From positions 2,298-36,953 of the forward strand of contig JADGDY010000030.1 in the NCBI GenBank assembly GCA_016744655.1: 34,656 nt of DNA, read 5' to 3'. Every line of letters begins with the position of its first letter. The first letter of the stretch is position 1. The notes beneath the pieces are model-generated. The model searched no databases, was not told the DNA's origin, and was given only the letters and a program-made list of their open reading frames with translations. The DNA is from Bacteroidales bacterium. GTDB lineage: Bacteria > Bacteroidota > Bacteroidia > Bacteroidales > UBA12170. The position numbers and the translations under genes were made by a program. Of the stretch, positions 17,658-26,138 are shown piece after piece.

Positions 17658-19859
17658 TTAGTATCCACTGTTTTGTGTAAGATTAGGATTTGCTCCTATA
17701 TCTGTTGAAGGAATTGGGAATATATTAAACTTTTCATCAACAGCAGTACCTGTAGCTACATTTCCTTTCCAATCCCATAAATAATCACCTGTGGTGAATT
17801 TATTGAAACGTATAAGGTCTGTTCTTCTGTGTCCTTCCCAATATAATTCTCTAGCTCTTTCATCCAATAAAAAGTCTAAGGTTAAATCAGCAGCTGTAAT
17901 GTTTTGTGAATCCTCACCAAAAGCTCTAGTACGAACTCTGTTTACATATTCAACAGCTTTACCCATATCACCATTTCCTCCTCTAACTACTGCTTCGGCA
18001 TACATTAGATAGAAATCAGCCAGTCTAAATACAGCATAATCATTATCAGGATATGTTAAATCGGATCCTATACTACCATCTCTATTGATATTTCTAAATT
18101 TAGTGATGGCATAACCTTCAGTAAATTCAAAAATATTATCAATCATTAAGGATTGTCCATCAGTATAAAAGGCAGCACGAGAATCTACAGAAGGAGCAGA
18201 GAATAACTCTATAGCATAAGTGTAATCTGGAGCTCCAAGTTTTAGACTGATTTTATATGAGCCTGGATTAGAGATTGCAATGTTGTCACCACCTTCAGTT
18301 AAGATGCCATCAGCGTCGGTATCACCGTAGTTTAAATCCCAAGCATCATTAGCACGGAATTTTATTTCACCCTCTGCTAAATCAGTTGTAATTTCCCACA
18401 TAGATGTTTCAACATTGTAAATCATATCTTGATCAGAATCCCAACCACCAGCTGTGGCAGAACCGATTAGTCCCCATATAGTTGGTTCGAATGAGTAAGT
18501 CTTGGCTGTAGTATCCACATTAAATTTAAAGTAACCAGCATCAGCAACAGTTATGTTTCCTGCTGTATTATCAGATGAAAGAATACCTTCTGATTCACCC
18601 ATACCAAAATTACTACCATCCCAATTAGGGGCAGATGTAAATTTAAATTCTGTTCCTGCCTCTGGGAAATTAATATAACCTTCATAAATTCCATCAGAAT
18701 TAACAGATCCAATTGTTGGAGCGGCAGCTGGGTCCCATCCTTGGTACGAACCAGGAGCATATAGAACAGGATAATCATTTAATTGTGGATAAGGAGATAG
18801 TTTTAAACCATCCTCAGTAATATCTGGGTAGAATTTCTTGACAAAAGCGCTCGTTGTACGAGTTCCGCCCCAACCACCATCGATACCAAATGAAGCTGGA
18901 TCCATAGTTCCTCCTACTGCAGCATGAACAATAAAGGTCATCCCTCCCCAAGTACGAGTACTGATACCATCAAATGTAACAGGAAATATAATCTCGGAGC
19001 TAAGATGATTGTCTGCATTGAAATTATGGAAGTAATTGTTTTCTAAAGCATATCCACCGCCAATAACTTTGTCACAATATTCAACTGCTTCGTTATTCAT
19101 ATCTGTATTGATATAAACTTTAGCATTTAAATATAACTTGGCTAGTAGTGCCCAGGCTGATGCTTTATCTACTCTACCATATTCATTTGTTCTAGGATCT
19201 GGAAGTGCAGTTTCTATTGATTTTAATTCACTTTCTACATAAGCATATAAAGCTGCTCTATCAATTTGGTTGGGTTGAAATGCACCAACAGCATCGTTTT
19301 CAGTAACAAATGGTGTGTTTCCAAACATATCTAAAGCATGATAATAACTCAATGCTCTTAAAAAACGCGCTTCTTGCCTGTAAGCAATAATATTGGTTTT
19401 ATCTTGACCAGTAATATTTCTTTTAGAAAGTTTTTCATCAGTAGACTCTCTTATGAATTCATTACAAAGCGAAATTTGATAGAAAATACGATTATACATA
19501 GCTGTAACAAATTCATTAGAAGATGTCCAGTCCATATCATGATAATCTCTTAGGTTTCCATCGTTCCAAGCAATAACTGCTTCGTCAGTAGTTAATTCTT
19601 GAGCTTTCCAGTATTGTCTTAAATAGGTTGAAAATCCTTCATCGATTCCTGAAATGTCAGGTTGACCAGCAGGGCCTTCTTGACCACTAACCGAAAGACC
19701 AGCATAAAGTTTGGCTAATACATTATAATAGTTAGCAGGATTTTCATAAACTGAGGCGGATGTGATAACAGTCTCATCCAAAGGAGTGGTGTCTAAATCT
19801 TTCATACAAGAGGAAAGACCTAGAGCCATTACTAATAATATGATATAATATTTTTTCAT
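17658..19859 (-). CDS. SusD/RagB lipoprotein with two embedded SusE/F-like binding modules (SusD2)
   Basis: A 733-aa lipoprotein with lipidated Cys18 (GLSSC). The outer parts form a normal SusD: helices with ARFLRALSYYHALDMFGNTP and ALLAKLYLNAKVY, then ERARELYWEGHRRTDLIRFN and FPIPSTDIGANPNL. Residues about 364-556 are extra. The first module (YAPGSYQGWDPAAAPT, FKFTSAPNWDGSNFGMGESEG) closely resembles the C-terminal module of SusF1; the second (WGLIGSATAGGWDSD, IKFRANDAWDLNYGD) resembles SusF1 module 2. The SusD fold resumes at SRAAFYTDGQSL (about 560). Removing the insert leaves about 540 residues, the usual SusD size. The insert would add starch-binding surfaces to the SusC2 lid. It is co-transcribed with susC2 (18-bp gap). 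Confidence 0.93.
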   Translation of the reverse strand: MKKYYIILLVMALGLSSCMKDLDTTPLDETVITSASVYENPANYYNVLAKLYAGLSVSGQEGPAGQPDISGIDEGFSTYLRQYWKAQELTTDEAVIAWNDGNLRDYHDMDWTSSNEFVTAMYNRIFYQISLCNEFIRESTDEKLSKRNITGQDKTNIIAYRQEARFLRALSYYHALDMFGNTPFVTENDAVGAFQPNQIDRAALYAYVESELKSIETALPDPRTNEYGRVDKASAWALLAKLYLNAKVYINTDMNNEAVEYCDKVIGGGYALENNYFHNFNADNHLSSEIIFPVTFDGISTRTWGGMTFIVHAAVGGTMDPASFGIDGGWGGTRTTSAFVKKFYPDITEDGLKLSPYPQLNDYPVLYAPGSYQGWDPAAAPTIGSVNSDGIYEGYINFPEAGTEFKFTSAPNWDGSNFGMGESEGILSSDNTAGNITVADAGYFKFNVDTTAKTYSFEPTIWGLIGSATAGGWDSDQDMIYNVETSMWEITTDLAEGEIKFRANDAWDLNYGDTDADGILTEGGDNIAISNPGSYKISLKLGAPDYTYAIELFSAPSVDSRAAFYTDGQSLMIDNIFEFTEGYAITKFRNINRDGSIGSDLTYPDNDYAVFRLADFYLMYAEAVVRGGNGDMGKAVEYVNRVRTRAFGEDSQNITAADLTLDFLLDERARELYWEGHRRTDLIRFNKFTTGDYLWDWKGNVATGTAVDEKFNIFPIPSTDIGANPNLTQNSGY

Positions 19860-19877
19860 GATTTTATTTTCTTTGGA

Positions 19878-22853
19878 TTAGATATTTAGTTTTAAACCTA
19901 GTACGAAGTTTCTTGATCTTGGATATACATTATTGTCAACTCCACCAAAAACCTCTGGGTCAAGACCTGAGTATTTTGTTAATACAAATGCATTTTGTAC
20001 AGTGAAAGATACATTTAAATCAGAACGTTCGCTAAAAAGCTTACTAAAAGTATATCCTAGTCTGATATAATCCATTCTGAAAAAAGATGCGTCCTCTAAA
20101 TAATAATCTGAGAAGTACTCATAGTTACTAAAATTAGTGGCAAGAGCATCTTGTGTAACATTTATTAAATACTGTGTGTTGTTATACATTTGACCAACAG
20201 CGCCTGTTGAGGAACGAACATTATTATAAACATAATTTCCTACGCTTCCGTGTCCTGCAAAACTAAGTTCAAGTTGTTTGTAAGTAAATCTAGAGTTGAT
20301 ACCAAATGAATAATCAGAAGTTGGCTTATGTACTCTATATTTATCATCATCAGTAATAGATCCATCTCCATTTCTGTCAACATATAATCCTTGAATAGGG
20401 TTTCCAGATTCGTCATATACTTGTTCGTACACATAGAATGAATTCATAGGGTACCCAACTGTATGAATTTGGATATTATTTCCAACACCACCACTAATTC
20501 CACCAGTAGGAACACCGATATAATCTGGATCGTCATTCAAGGTTAATTTTGTGATCTTGTTTTCATTATAATTCATATTTACTCCAAGCTCCCAATAAGT
20601 ATTTTGAGTAGAAATAATGCGGCCAGTAAGACTAAGTTCATAACCTTTGTTTTCCATTGAACCAATATTGGTTAGAATATAGTTTGAAAGGTTAGAACCA
20701 GCAGGAACAGGTATAAAGTTAATCATATCTTCTGTTGTTCTTTCATAGTATTCTAAAGAACCAAAAATTCTTTCCTTAGCAAAACCAAAGTCTAAACCAA
20801 TATTGAGAGTACTAGTTTCTTCCCATTTAATATCTGGATCATATCCACTAGGGCGTAAGGTGTACACGAATTGGTTACCAAACTGATACATCGCAGTCAT
20901 TTCACTCCACATATATAATGGAAGGTAAGGATAGTTTGACGTTCCAATGTCCTGTTGTCCAGTAACACCCCATCCAGCACGTAGCTTTAATTGCGATATA
21001 GCACTTACATCTTTAAGGAAAGATTCTTCATTAATTTTCCAAGCAACTGCAGCAGATGGGAAAATACCAGCTCTTGTGTCTTCTGAGAACCTTGAAGAAT
21101 TGTCATTCCTAACTGTTGCGGTTAAAAGGTATTTTTCATTTAATGTATAATTCAATCTTCCAAAGAAAGAAACTAAATAACTTTCAGTTGGTCTAATTGG
21201 ACCATCAACTATATCAGTTTGAGAGATATTACTATTATATCTATAGTCGTTGCGATAAAAGTGTTGCCATGAATACCCAGCAGTTACATCAAATTTTGAT
21301 TTAATAGATTCTACAGTTTTAGTGTAATTTAAATAGAAGTCTAAGGTGTTATTTCTTTTAGCTTGAGAATAATGATTCATGGTACCTCCAATAAGGTTGC
21401 CATCTCCATCAATATCCCAAGAGCTTCTAGCATTCATTGGAGCATCAATTCTTCCCTTTGAACCACTAACATCAAATGCTAGGTTTAAATTGGCTCGAAG
21501 TTCTGGTAAGAAATGAAACTTATAATCAGCCATGAAGTTTCCTAAATACCGGCTTACTTCAGAACGATCTTCTCTTTGTTCGAGCATTCCAACAGGGTTA
21601 GCTGGTGCAATAGTAATAGGGTTACCATTGTCTTGCAACCATTCCCAATATCCACCATAAGCATTACCATCGTCACGTACAGGCTGAGTAGGATCGAAAG
21701 TAACCGCGTTTCCAATGGCACCTGTGTTAGCGAATCTAGTTTCTGTAAACATGGTTTTTACATTGAAATTAAGTTTTAAGTAATCATCGAAAAGTATTGG
21801 ACTTAAAGAAACAGCCGCTGTGGTTCTTTTATAGTTAGAAGTATTTACGATACCATTCTGGTCCATATATCCAAGAGATATATAATAAGGAACATTTTCT
21901 GCACTTCCTTTGGCACTAATAGTATGATCTTGACTAAAAGAATTACTCATGATTTCTTTTTGCCAATCAGTGTTAGCAGTTCCGAGTAAACCAGCTTGTA
22001 TAGACTCTTCACCATAATAACTTTTAATTTGACTTCTAAATTGGTTGGCATCTAAAGATTCTACATAAGCAGGAATTGTATTTACAGTGGCTTTACCATT
22101 ATAAGTCAGGACGAAAGGTTTGTCTTTAGAACCTCTTTTGGTTGTAACAATAATGACTCCGTTGGAAGCACGTGAACCATAAATAGCAGTGGCACTAGCA
22201 TCTTTAAGAACATTCATTGATTCTATATCATCTGGGTTGATAGTACTTAATGGGTTACCTAAACCAGAAATACCATCATTATCTACAGGAATACCATCTA
22301 TCACATATAGAGGATCATTATTAGCACTCATACTTGCGCTTCCTCTAATTCTTACAACTGAACCTCCTCCAGGAGCACCGTCGGTAGTTACTTGTACACC
22401 GGCAATTTTACCAGTTAATAATTCCTGAGGGGAAGTGATTACACCTTGATTGAAATCTTTTTCACCAATAGTGGCTACTGCACCAGTAGCATCTTCCTTT
22501 TTTACCTCACCATATCCTATAACTACAATTTCATTTAAAATTTCTGATTTGTAGTTCATACTCACATTCATTCTTGAACCAGAAACTAAAAGCTCTTGTT
22601 CTTCGTATCCAATGTAAGTATAGATAAGTGTTGCACCTTGTTCTACAAAAATAGAATATCTTCCGTCGATATCGGTGATGGTACCATTAGTTGTACCTTT
22701 CTCAAGAACAGTTACACCTATTAAAGTGATCCCATCCTCTGCGTCAATTATAGTCCCATCTACAGTCACCTTCTGACCATAAACCATAACTGAAAATCCA
22801 AATGCTAAAATTAAAAGGCACAAGGACCGTAGTTTTTGATAAATTTGTAACAT
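19878..22853 (-). CDS. SusC/RagA-family TonB-dependent outer-membrane transporter (SusC2)
   Basis: A 991-aa transporter and first gene of the susC2-susD2-susE2-amylase operon. A signal peptide (ends VMVYGQ) precedes a CarboxypepD_reg-like domain (about 27-105, VDGTIIDAEDGITLIGVTV), a linker with NEIVVIGYGEVKK, a plug (about 115-225, IRGSASMSANNDPLYVIDG and GSRASNGVIIVTTKRG) and a barrel ending RNFVLGLKLNI. It would import maltooligosaccharides with SusD2. The direct link to a GH13 enzyme makes an alpha-glucan the best substrate guess. A tandem LacI-type operator lies 120 bp upstream in the region shared with the divergent lacI-family gene. Confidence 0.95.
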   Translation of the reverse strand: MLQIYQKLRSLCLLILAFGFSVMVYGQKVTVDGTIIDAEDGITLIGVTVLEKGTTNGTITDIDGRYSIFVEQGATLIYTYIGYEEQELLVSGSRMNVSMNYKSEILNEIVVIGYGEVKKEDATGAVATIGEKDFNQGVITSPQELLTGKIAGVQVTTDGAPGGGSVVRIRGSASMSANNDPLYVIDGIPVDNDGISGLGNPLSTINPDDIESMNVLKDASATAIYGSRASNGVIIVTTKRGSKDKPFVLTYNGKATVNTIPAYVESLDANQFRSQIKSYYGEESIQAGLLGTANTDWQKEIMSNSFSQDHTISAKGSAENVPYYISLGYMDQNGIVNTSNYKRTTAAVSLSPILFDDYLKLNFNVKTMFTETRFANTGAIGNAVTFDPTQPVRDDGNAYGGYWEWLQDNGNPITIAPANPVGMLEQREDRSEVSRYLGNFMADYKFHFLPELRANLNLAFDVSGSKGRIDAPMNARSSWDIDGDGNLIGGTMNHYSQAKRNNTLDFYLNYTKTVESIKSKFDVTAGYSWQHFYRNDYRYNSNISQTDIVDGPIRPTESYLVSFFGRLNYTLNEKYLLTATVRNDNSSRFSEDTRAGIFPSAAVAWKINEESFLKDVSAISQLKLRAGWGVTGQQDIGTSNYPYLPLYMWSEMTAMYQFGNQFVYTLRPSGYDPDIKWEETSTLNIGLDFGFAKERIFGSLEYYERTTEDMINFIPVPAGSNLSNYILTNIGSMENKGYELSLTGRIISTQNTYWELGVNMNYNENKITKLTLNDDPDYIGVPTGGISGGVGNNIQIHTVGYPMNSFYVYEQVYDESGNPIQGLYVDRNGDGSITDDDKYRVHKPTSDYSFGINSRFTYKQLELSFAGHGSVGNYVYNNVRSSTGAVGQMYNNTQYLINVTQDALATNFSNYEYFSDYYLEDASFFRMDYIRLGYTFSKLFSERSDLNVSFTVQNAFVLTKYSGLDPEVFGGVDNNVYPRSRNFVLGLKLNI

Positions 22854-22972
22854 ATTTGATTTGTTTGAAGTGTTATAAAAATAACATGTTTTGATTAAAA
22901 ATTCAAAGCACTAATTTAAGAAAAATTAACACTATTAACAGGAAATCAGTAATTTAATAATATTTAGCTCAT

Positions 22973-22996
22973 GCAATCGTTTTCACAAACGTTTGC
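22973..22996. promoter_or_regulatory. Tandem LacI-family operator between susC2 and the lacI-family gene
   Basis: GCAATCGTTTTC (22973-22984) abuts ACAAACGTTTGC (22985-22996). Both are one or two changes from GCAAACGTTTGC, with CpG centres 12 bp apart, exactly as upstream of susC1. The site overlaps the proposed -33 box of the regulator, which suggests autorepression, and is placed to control susC2 as well. Confidence 0.75.
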
Positions 22997-23021
22997 GGTT
23001 GAAAAAAAAAGTGTAATTTTA
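22992..23021 (+). promoter_or_regulatory. Candidate promoter of the lacI-family gene
   Basis: TTTG (22992-22995), an 18-bp spacer and TAATTTTA (23014-23021) approximate the Bacteroidota TTTG/TAnnTTTG pair with one mismatch. Its -33 box lies within the tandem operator. Confidence 0.4.
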
Positions 23022-23045
23022 TACAATTAAACTAAGGAAAATCAC

Positions 23046-24053
23046 ATGAGTAGACATCCAATAACCATAAAAGATATAGCCAGAATTCTTAATGTTTCGG
23101 TTTCGACTGTTAGTAGAGCTCTAAAAGATCATCCAGATATAAGCAAAGCGACTAAAAAATCGGTGCAAGATATGGCTCGTGAATTAAATTATCGTCCCAA
23201 TGAGATAGCTTTAAGTTTAAAAAACAGAAGAAGTAAAATTATTGGGATTATGGTGCCTCAATTGGTGCATCATTTCTTTTCTTCAGTTATTGAAGGCGTA
23301 GAGAATGTTGCTTATGAAAATGGTTATCAAGTTATGATATATCATAGTGATGAATTATTGGAACGAGAACTACAATTGATACAGTCTTTTATGTCTTATA
23401 GACTTGATGGTTTAGTGGTATCGATGAGTAAAGAGACTAATGATTTCGCTCACTTTAACAAACTATCTCAGCTCGGCGTGCCTATAGTTTATTTTGATAG
23501 AGTTCCTGATGGTGATTATAATAAAGTCTTATTTGATGATTATCAAGGTGCATTCGATGCTGTTCAACATATGATTGATTGCGGTTGTAAGAAAATCATT
23601 CATTTTGCAGCCTCCTCAAGTATGGATATAGGAAGGAAAAGAAGACTAGGATATGTAGATGCACTAAAGAAAAATGGTTTAGAAGTTAATGATGCTTTTG
23701 TTGTGGAATGCGATACTTATGAGTGTGCATTAAAATCGGCTGAAGATATTTTATATTTATTTCCAGATTTAGATGGAATTTTCGCGGTTAACGATTTAAC
23801 AGCCATTGGAACCATGAAACAATTGGTAAAGAAAGGCAAGAGAATTCCTGAAGATATTAAAGTAATGGGTTTCTCTAATGAAACCAGTTCGGCAATTTAT
23901 TCTCCTAGCTTAAGTACTGTAGACCAGCAGGGTGTGCAAATGGGAGAGGAGGCTGCTCGATTACTATTAGACAATATGGATGGAATAAAGCGCTCTGTAA
24001 CAAAAACGATCTCAGCTAATTTAGTTTTAAGAGAATCTACAGCTACTAAATAA
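23046..24053 (+). CDS. LacI-family transcriptional regulator of the alpha-glucan locus
   Basis: A 335-aa DNA-binding regulator. Residues 6-27 form the LacI helix-turn-helix (ITIKDIARILNVSVSTVSRA) and about 50-62 the hinge helix (RPNEIALSLKNRR), whose Leu normally inserts at a central CpG step. From about 65 to the end is a periplasmic-binding-protein-like sugar-sensing domain (KIIGIMVPQL, DGLVVS, GIFAVNDLTAIGTMKQL). It is divergent from the susC2 operon and has a CpG-centred tandem palindrome in its promoter, repeated upstream of susC1. I infer that it controls both operons and itself in response to a glucan-derived sugar. Whether it represses or activates cannot be read from sequence. Its stop abuts the stop of the convergent mobA. 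Confidence 0.93.
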   Translation: MSRHPITIKDIARILNVSVSTVSRALKDHPDISKATKKSVQDMARELNYRPNEIALSLKNRRSKIIGIMVPQLVHHFFSSVIEGVENVAYENGYQVMIYHSDELLERELQLIQSFMSYRLDGLVVSMSKETNDFAHFNKLSQLGVPIVYFDRVPDGDYNKVLFDDYQGAFDAVQHMIDCGCKKIIHFAASSSMDIGRKRRLGYVDALKKNGLEVNDAFVVECDTYECALKSAEDILYLFPDLDGIFAVNDLTAIGTMKQLVKKGKRIPEDIKVMGFSNETSSAIYSPSLSTVDQQGVQMGEEAARLLLDNMDGIKRSVTKTISANLVLRESTATK

Positions 24054-24629
24054 TTATTGGATAGTTTTTTTATAGTTTCTCAGGTCTTCCTCAAAATTAA
24101 AATTTTGGAAGCATTCAATAATTGAATCATTTTCTGTTATTTCAATTATTTTGTGTGGTCTGCTTAAAATGAAATCGATTAGTTTTAGTTTCTTTTTTTG
24201 AATATGATCTAACAGGCTGTCTATTATTTTTTTATGGTAAAAGCCAATCAGTGGATGTAATTTCTCATTTGGAGTTTTAAAAACTAAAACCTCCTCATTG
24301 TTATAGTTTTCAATGAGTAAATTTATTAATTCTGTACTTATAAAAGGACTGTCACATGGAAGGATCAGGTTGATTTCACTTTTGATAGAAGATAAAGCAG
24401 AAAACAAACCACCCATGGGGCCTATGTTTTTATAAATATCAGCTACAACAGGAATTCCAAATTGTTGATACTCTTTTTGATTTGCGGAAATAATTATATT
24501 ATTTGAAAATTCTTGGGCAATATTAATGGCGTATTCCACCATAAACCTTCCATTGAATATATAGAGTCCTTTGTCGGATCCAAAACGACTACTTTTTCCA
24601 CCTGATAATATAATAATGCCAAATTCCAT
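24054..24629 (-). CDS. mobA: Molybdenum cofactor guanylyltransferase (MobA)
   Basis: A 191-aa cytoplasmic nucleotidyltransferase that attaches GMP to molybdopterin to give the guanine-dinucleotide cofactor. The N-terminal nucleotide-binding motif is LSGGKSSRFGSDKG (residues 9-22; family LAGGxSxRMGxDK), followed later by GPMGGL and the metal-binding LPCDSPF. I start at 24629 because the motif normally begins a few residues from the N-terminus; an upstream ATG at 24662 adds 11 unlikely residues. A TACTTTTG box (24642-24635, minus strand) lies 5 bp before this ATG and could make a nearly leaderless message. No other molybdopterin gene is in the window. The stop codon directly abuts the lacI stop. 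Confidence 0.85.
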   Translation of the reverse strand: MEFGIIILSGGKSSRFGSDKGLYIFNGRFMVEYAINIAQEFSNNIIISANQKEYQQFGIPVVADIYKNIGPMGGLFSALSSIKSEINLILPCDSPFISTELINLLIENYNNEEVLVFKTPNEKLHPLIGFYHKKIIDSLLDHIQKKKLKLIDFILSRPHKIIEITENDSIIECFQNFNFEEDLRNYKKTIQ

Positions 24630-24710
24630 TATTGCAAAAGTAGTATAATAATGGCAAAGCATTTTATTTGAAACTTATATCGCAATTGTCAGCTTATTGT
24701 ATACAATTTA

Positions 24711-24718
24711 TATCTTTG
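24711..24718 (+). promoter_or_regulatory. Candidate -7 box for the M20 amidohydrolase gene
   Basis: TATCTTTG matches TAnnTTTG exactly and lies 17 bp before the ATG at 24736. A TTG at 24686-24688 is 22 bp upstream, slightly longer than the usual spacing. Confidence 0.42.
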
Positions 24719-24735
24719 AATAAAATTTGCAAATA

Positions 24736-25941
24736 ATGCTATTAAAAGAGAAAATACTTCATTTGTCCGAAGAGTTGTTTGAGACTATCGTCAGCTATAG
24801 AAATTGGCTTCATCAGCATCCTGAAACGGCTTTTGAGGAGGTTAAAACAGCTAAATATATCTGTGATTTTTTAGATGAACAAGGAATTCAATATAAAAAA
24901 GGTATAGCGAAGACAGGTATTACAGGTCTTATAGAAGGAAAGCATCCACAAAAGAAAATAATTGCTTTGAGAGCAGATATGGATGCGTTAGAGATACAAG
25001 AAGAAAATCAGGTGCATTATAAATCCTTGAATACGGGAATGATGCATGCTTGTGGTCATGATGCACATATGGCCTCATTAATGGGAACATTGAGTATCCT
25101 TAATCAAATAAAAGATGAATTTGAGGGGACAATAAAATTTATTTTTCAACCATCTGAAGAGAAGAACCCTGGTGGTGCAAGTGTTATGATAAAAGAAGGT
25201 GTTCTTGAAAATCCTGCGCCAGAGAGTATTTTTGGCCAACATGTATATCCTGATTTAGAAGTTGGGAAGGTTGGATTTAGATCTGGAAAATATATGGCAA
25301 GTACAGATGAAATCTATTTAGAAGTAAAAGCTAATGGAGGTCATGGAGGAATGCCTCATCAAATCATTGATACTGTTTTAATCGCATCACATATTATTGT
25401 AGCACTTCAGCAGATTAGTAGCCGTAGAGCAAATCCAACGATGCCAACAGTTTTGTCTTTCGGAAAATTTATTGCAGATGGACAAACTAATGTGATCCCT
25501 AGCCATGTTCAAATTGCAGGAACCATGCGCACTTTTAATGAAGAATGGCGGCAAGAGATGCACAGAGAAATTGAGCAGATAGCATCCGGAATAGCAAAAA
25601 GCATGGGAGGTGAATGTGATGTCAAGATTAGTCACGGTTATCCTTTTGTGGATAATAATGAAGAGTTAACAAGTAGAGCTAAACAATATGCTATAGAACT
25701 CTTAGGTGAAGATTTGGTAGTGGATTTAGATATGAGGATGACAGGTGAGGACTTTGGATTTTATTCACAAAAAATAGCTGGTTGTTTTTATCGTTTTGGC
25801 ACAAAAAATAATAAAACGAGTATTGATTCAAAATTACATACACCAACATTTGATATAGATTCAATATCATTAAAAACAAGTACCGCACTCATGACCTATT
25901 TGGCTATTAAAGAGTTACAAAATGTTGCGAATGAAATATAA
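24736..25941 (+). CDS. M20-family metal-dependent amidohydrolase (aminoacylase/hippurate hydrolase-like)
   Basis: A 401-aa cytoplasmic hydrolase of the M20D group, which cleaves N-acyl or amide-linked amino acids. The start is the ATG at 24736; a TTG three codons earlier is less likely. Visible motifs are RADMDALEI (about 79-87), HACGHDAH (104-111, metal ligands Cys106 and His108), the catalytic/metal pair SEEKNPGGA (Glu141/Glu142), GQHVYP (His169), MTGEDFGF and the late LHTPTFD. A lid/dimerisation domain lies between about 180 and 295 (GGHGGMPH). The family covers N-acetyl-diaminopimelate, IAA-amino acid and hippurate substrates, which motifs do not separate. It is divergent from mobA and appears to be a single-gene unit. 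Confidence 0.9.
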   Translation: MLLKEKILHLSEELFETIVSYRNWLHQHPETAFEEVKTAKYICDFLDEQGIQYKKGIAKTGITGLIEGKHPQKKIIALRADMDALEIQEENQVHYKSLNTGMMHACGHDAHMASLMGTLSILNQIKDEFEGTIKFIFQPSEEKNPGGASVMIKEGVLENPAPESIFGQHVYPDLEVGKVGFRSGKYMASTDEIYLEVKANGGHGGMPHQIIDTVLIASHIIVALQQISSRRANPTMPTVLSFGKFIADGQTNVIPSHVQIAGTMRTFNEEWRQEMHREIEQIASGIAKSMGGECDVKISHGYPFVDNNEELTSRAKQYAIELLGEDLVVDLDMRMTGEDFGFYSQKIAGCFYRFGTKNNKTSIDSKLHTPTFDIDSISLKTSTALMTYLAIKELQNVANEI

Positions 25942-26138
25942 TTATCCTACTTTTACATCTGCTTATTTATAAAAAGGTGTAACCATTTAAATAATCCCCT
26001 TTAAAAATTGGATTAGCTGCAGAGTCATGTAAATCAGGTAATTGAATTGAGTATTTTATATGCTGAATTAAAACGTGCTATTTCGCTATAGACAAATTAC
26101 TTATGATTATCATCGATAGGAACGTAGTTTGAGATAAA

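Noticed and set aside
25942..26138. Possible small RNA or riboswitch in the gap before the REC-kinase gene
   Set aside because: I find no stable stem, no terminator with a T-run and no known riboswitch core; it is simply an AT-rich intergenic gap with an uncertain promoter.
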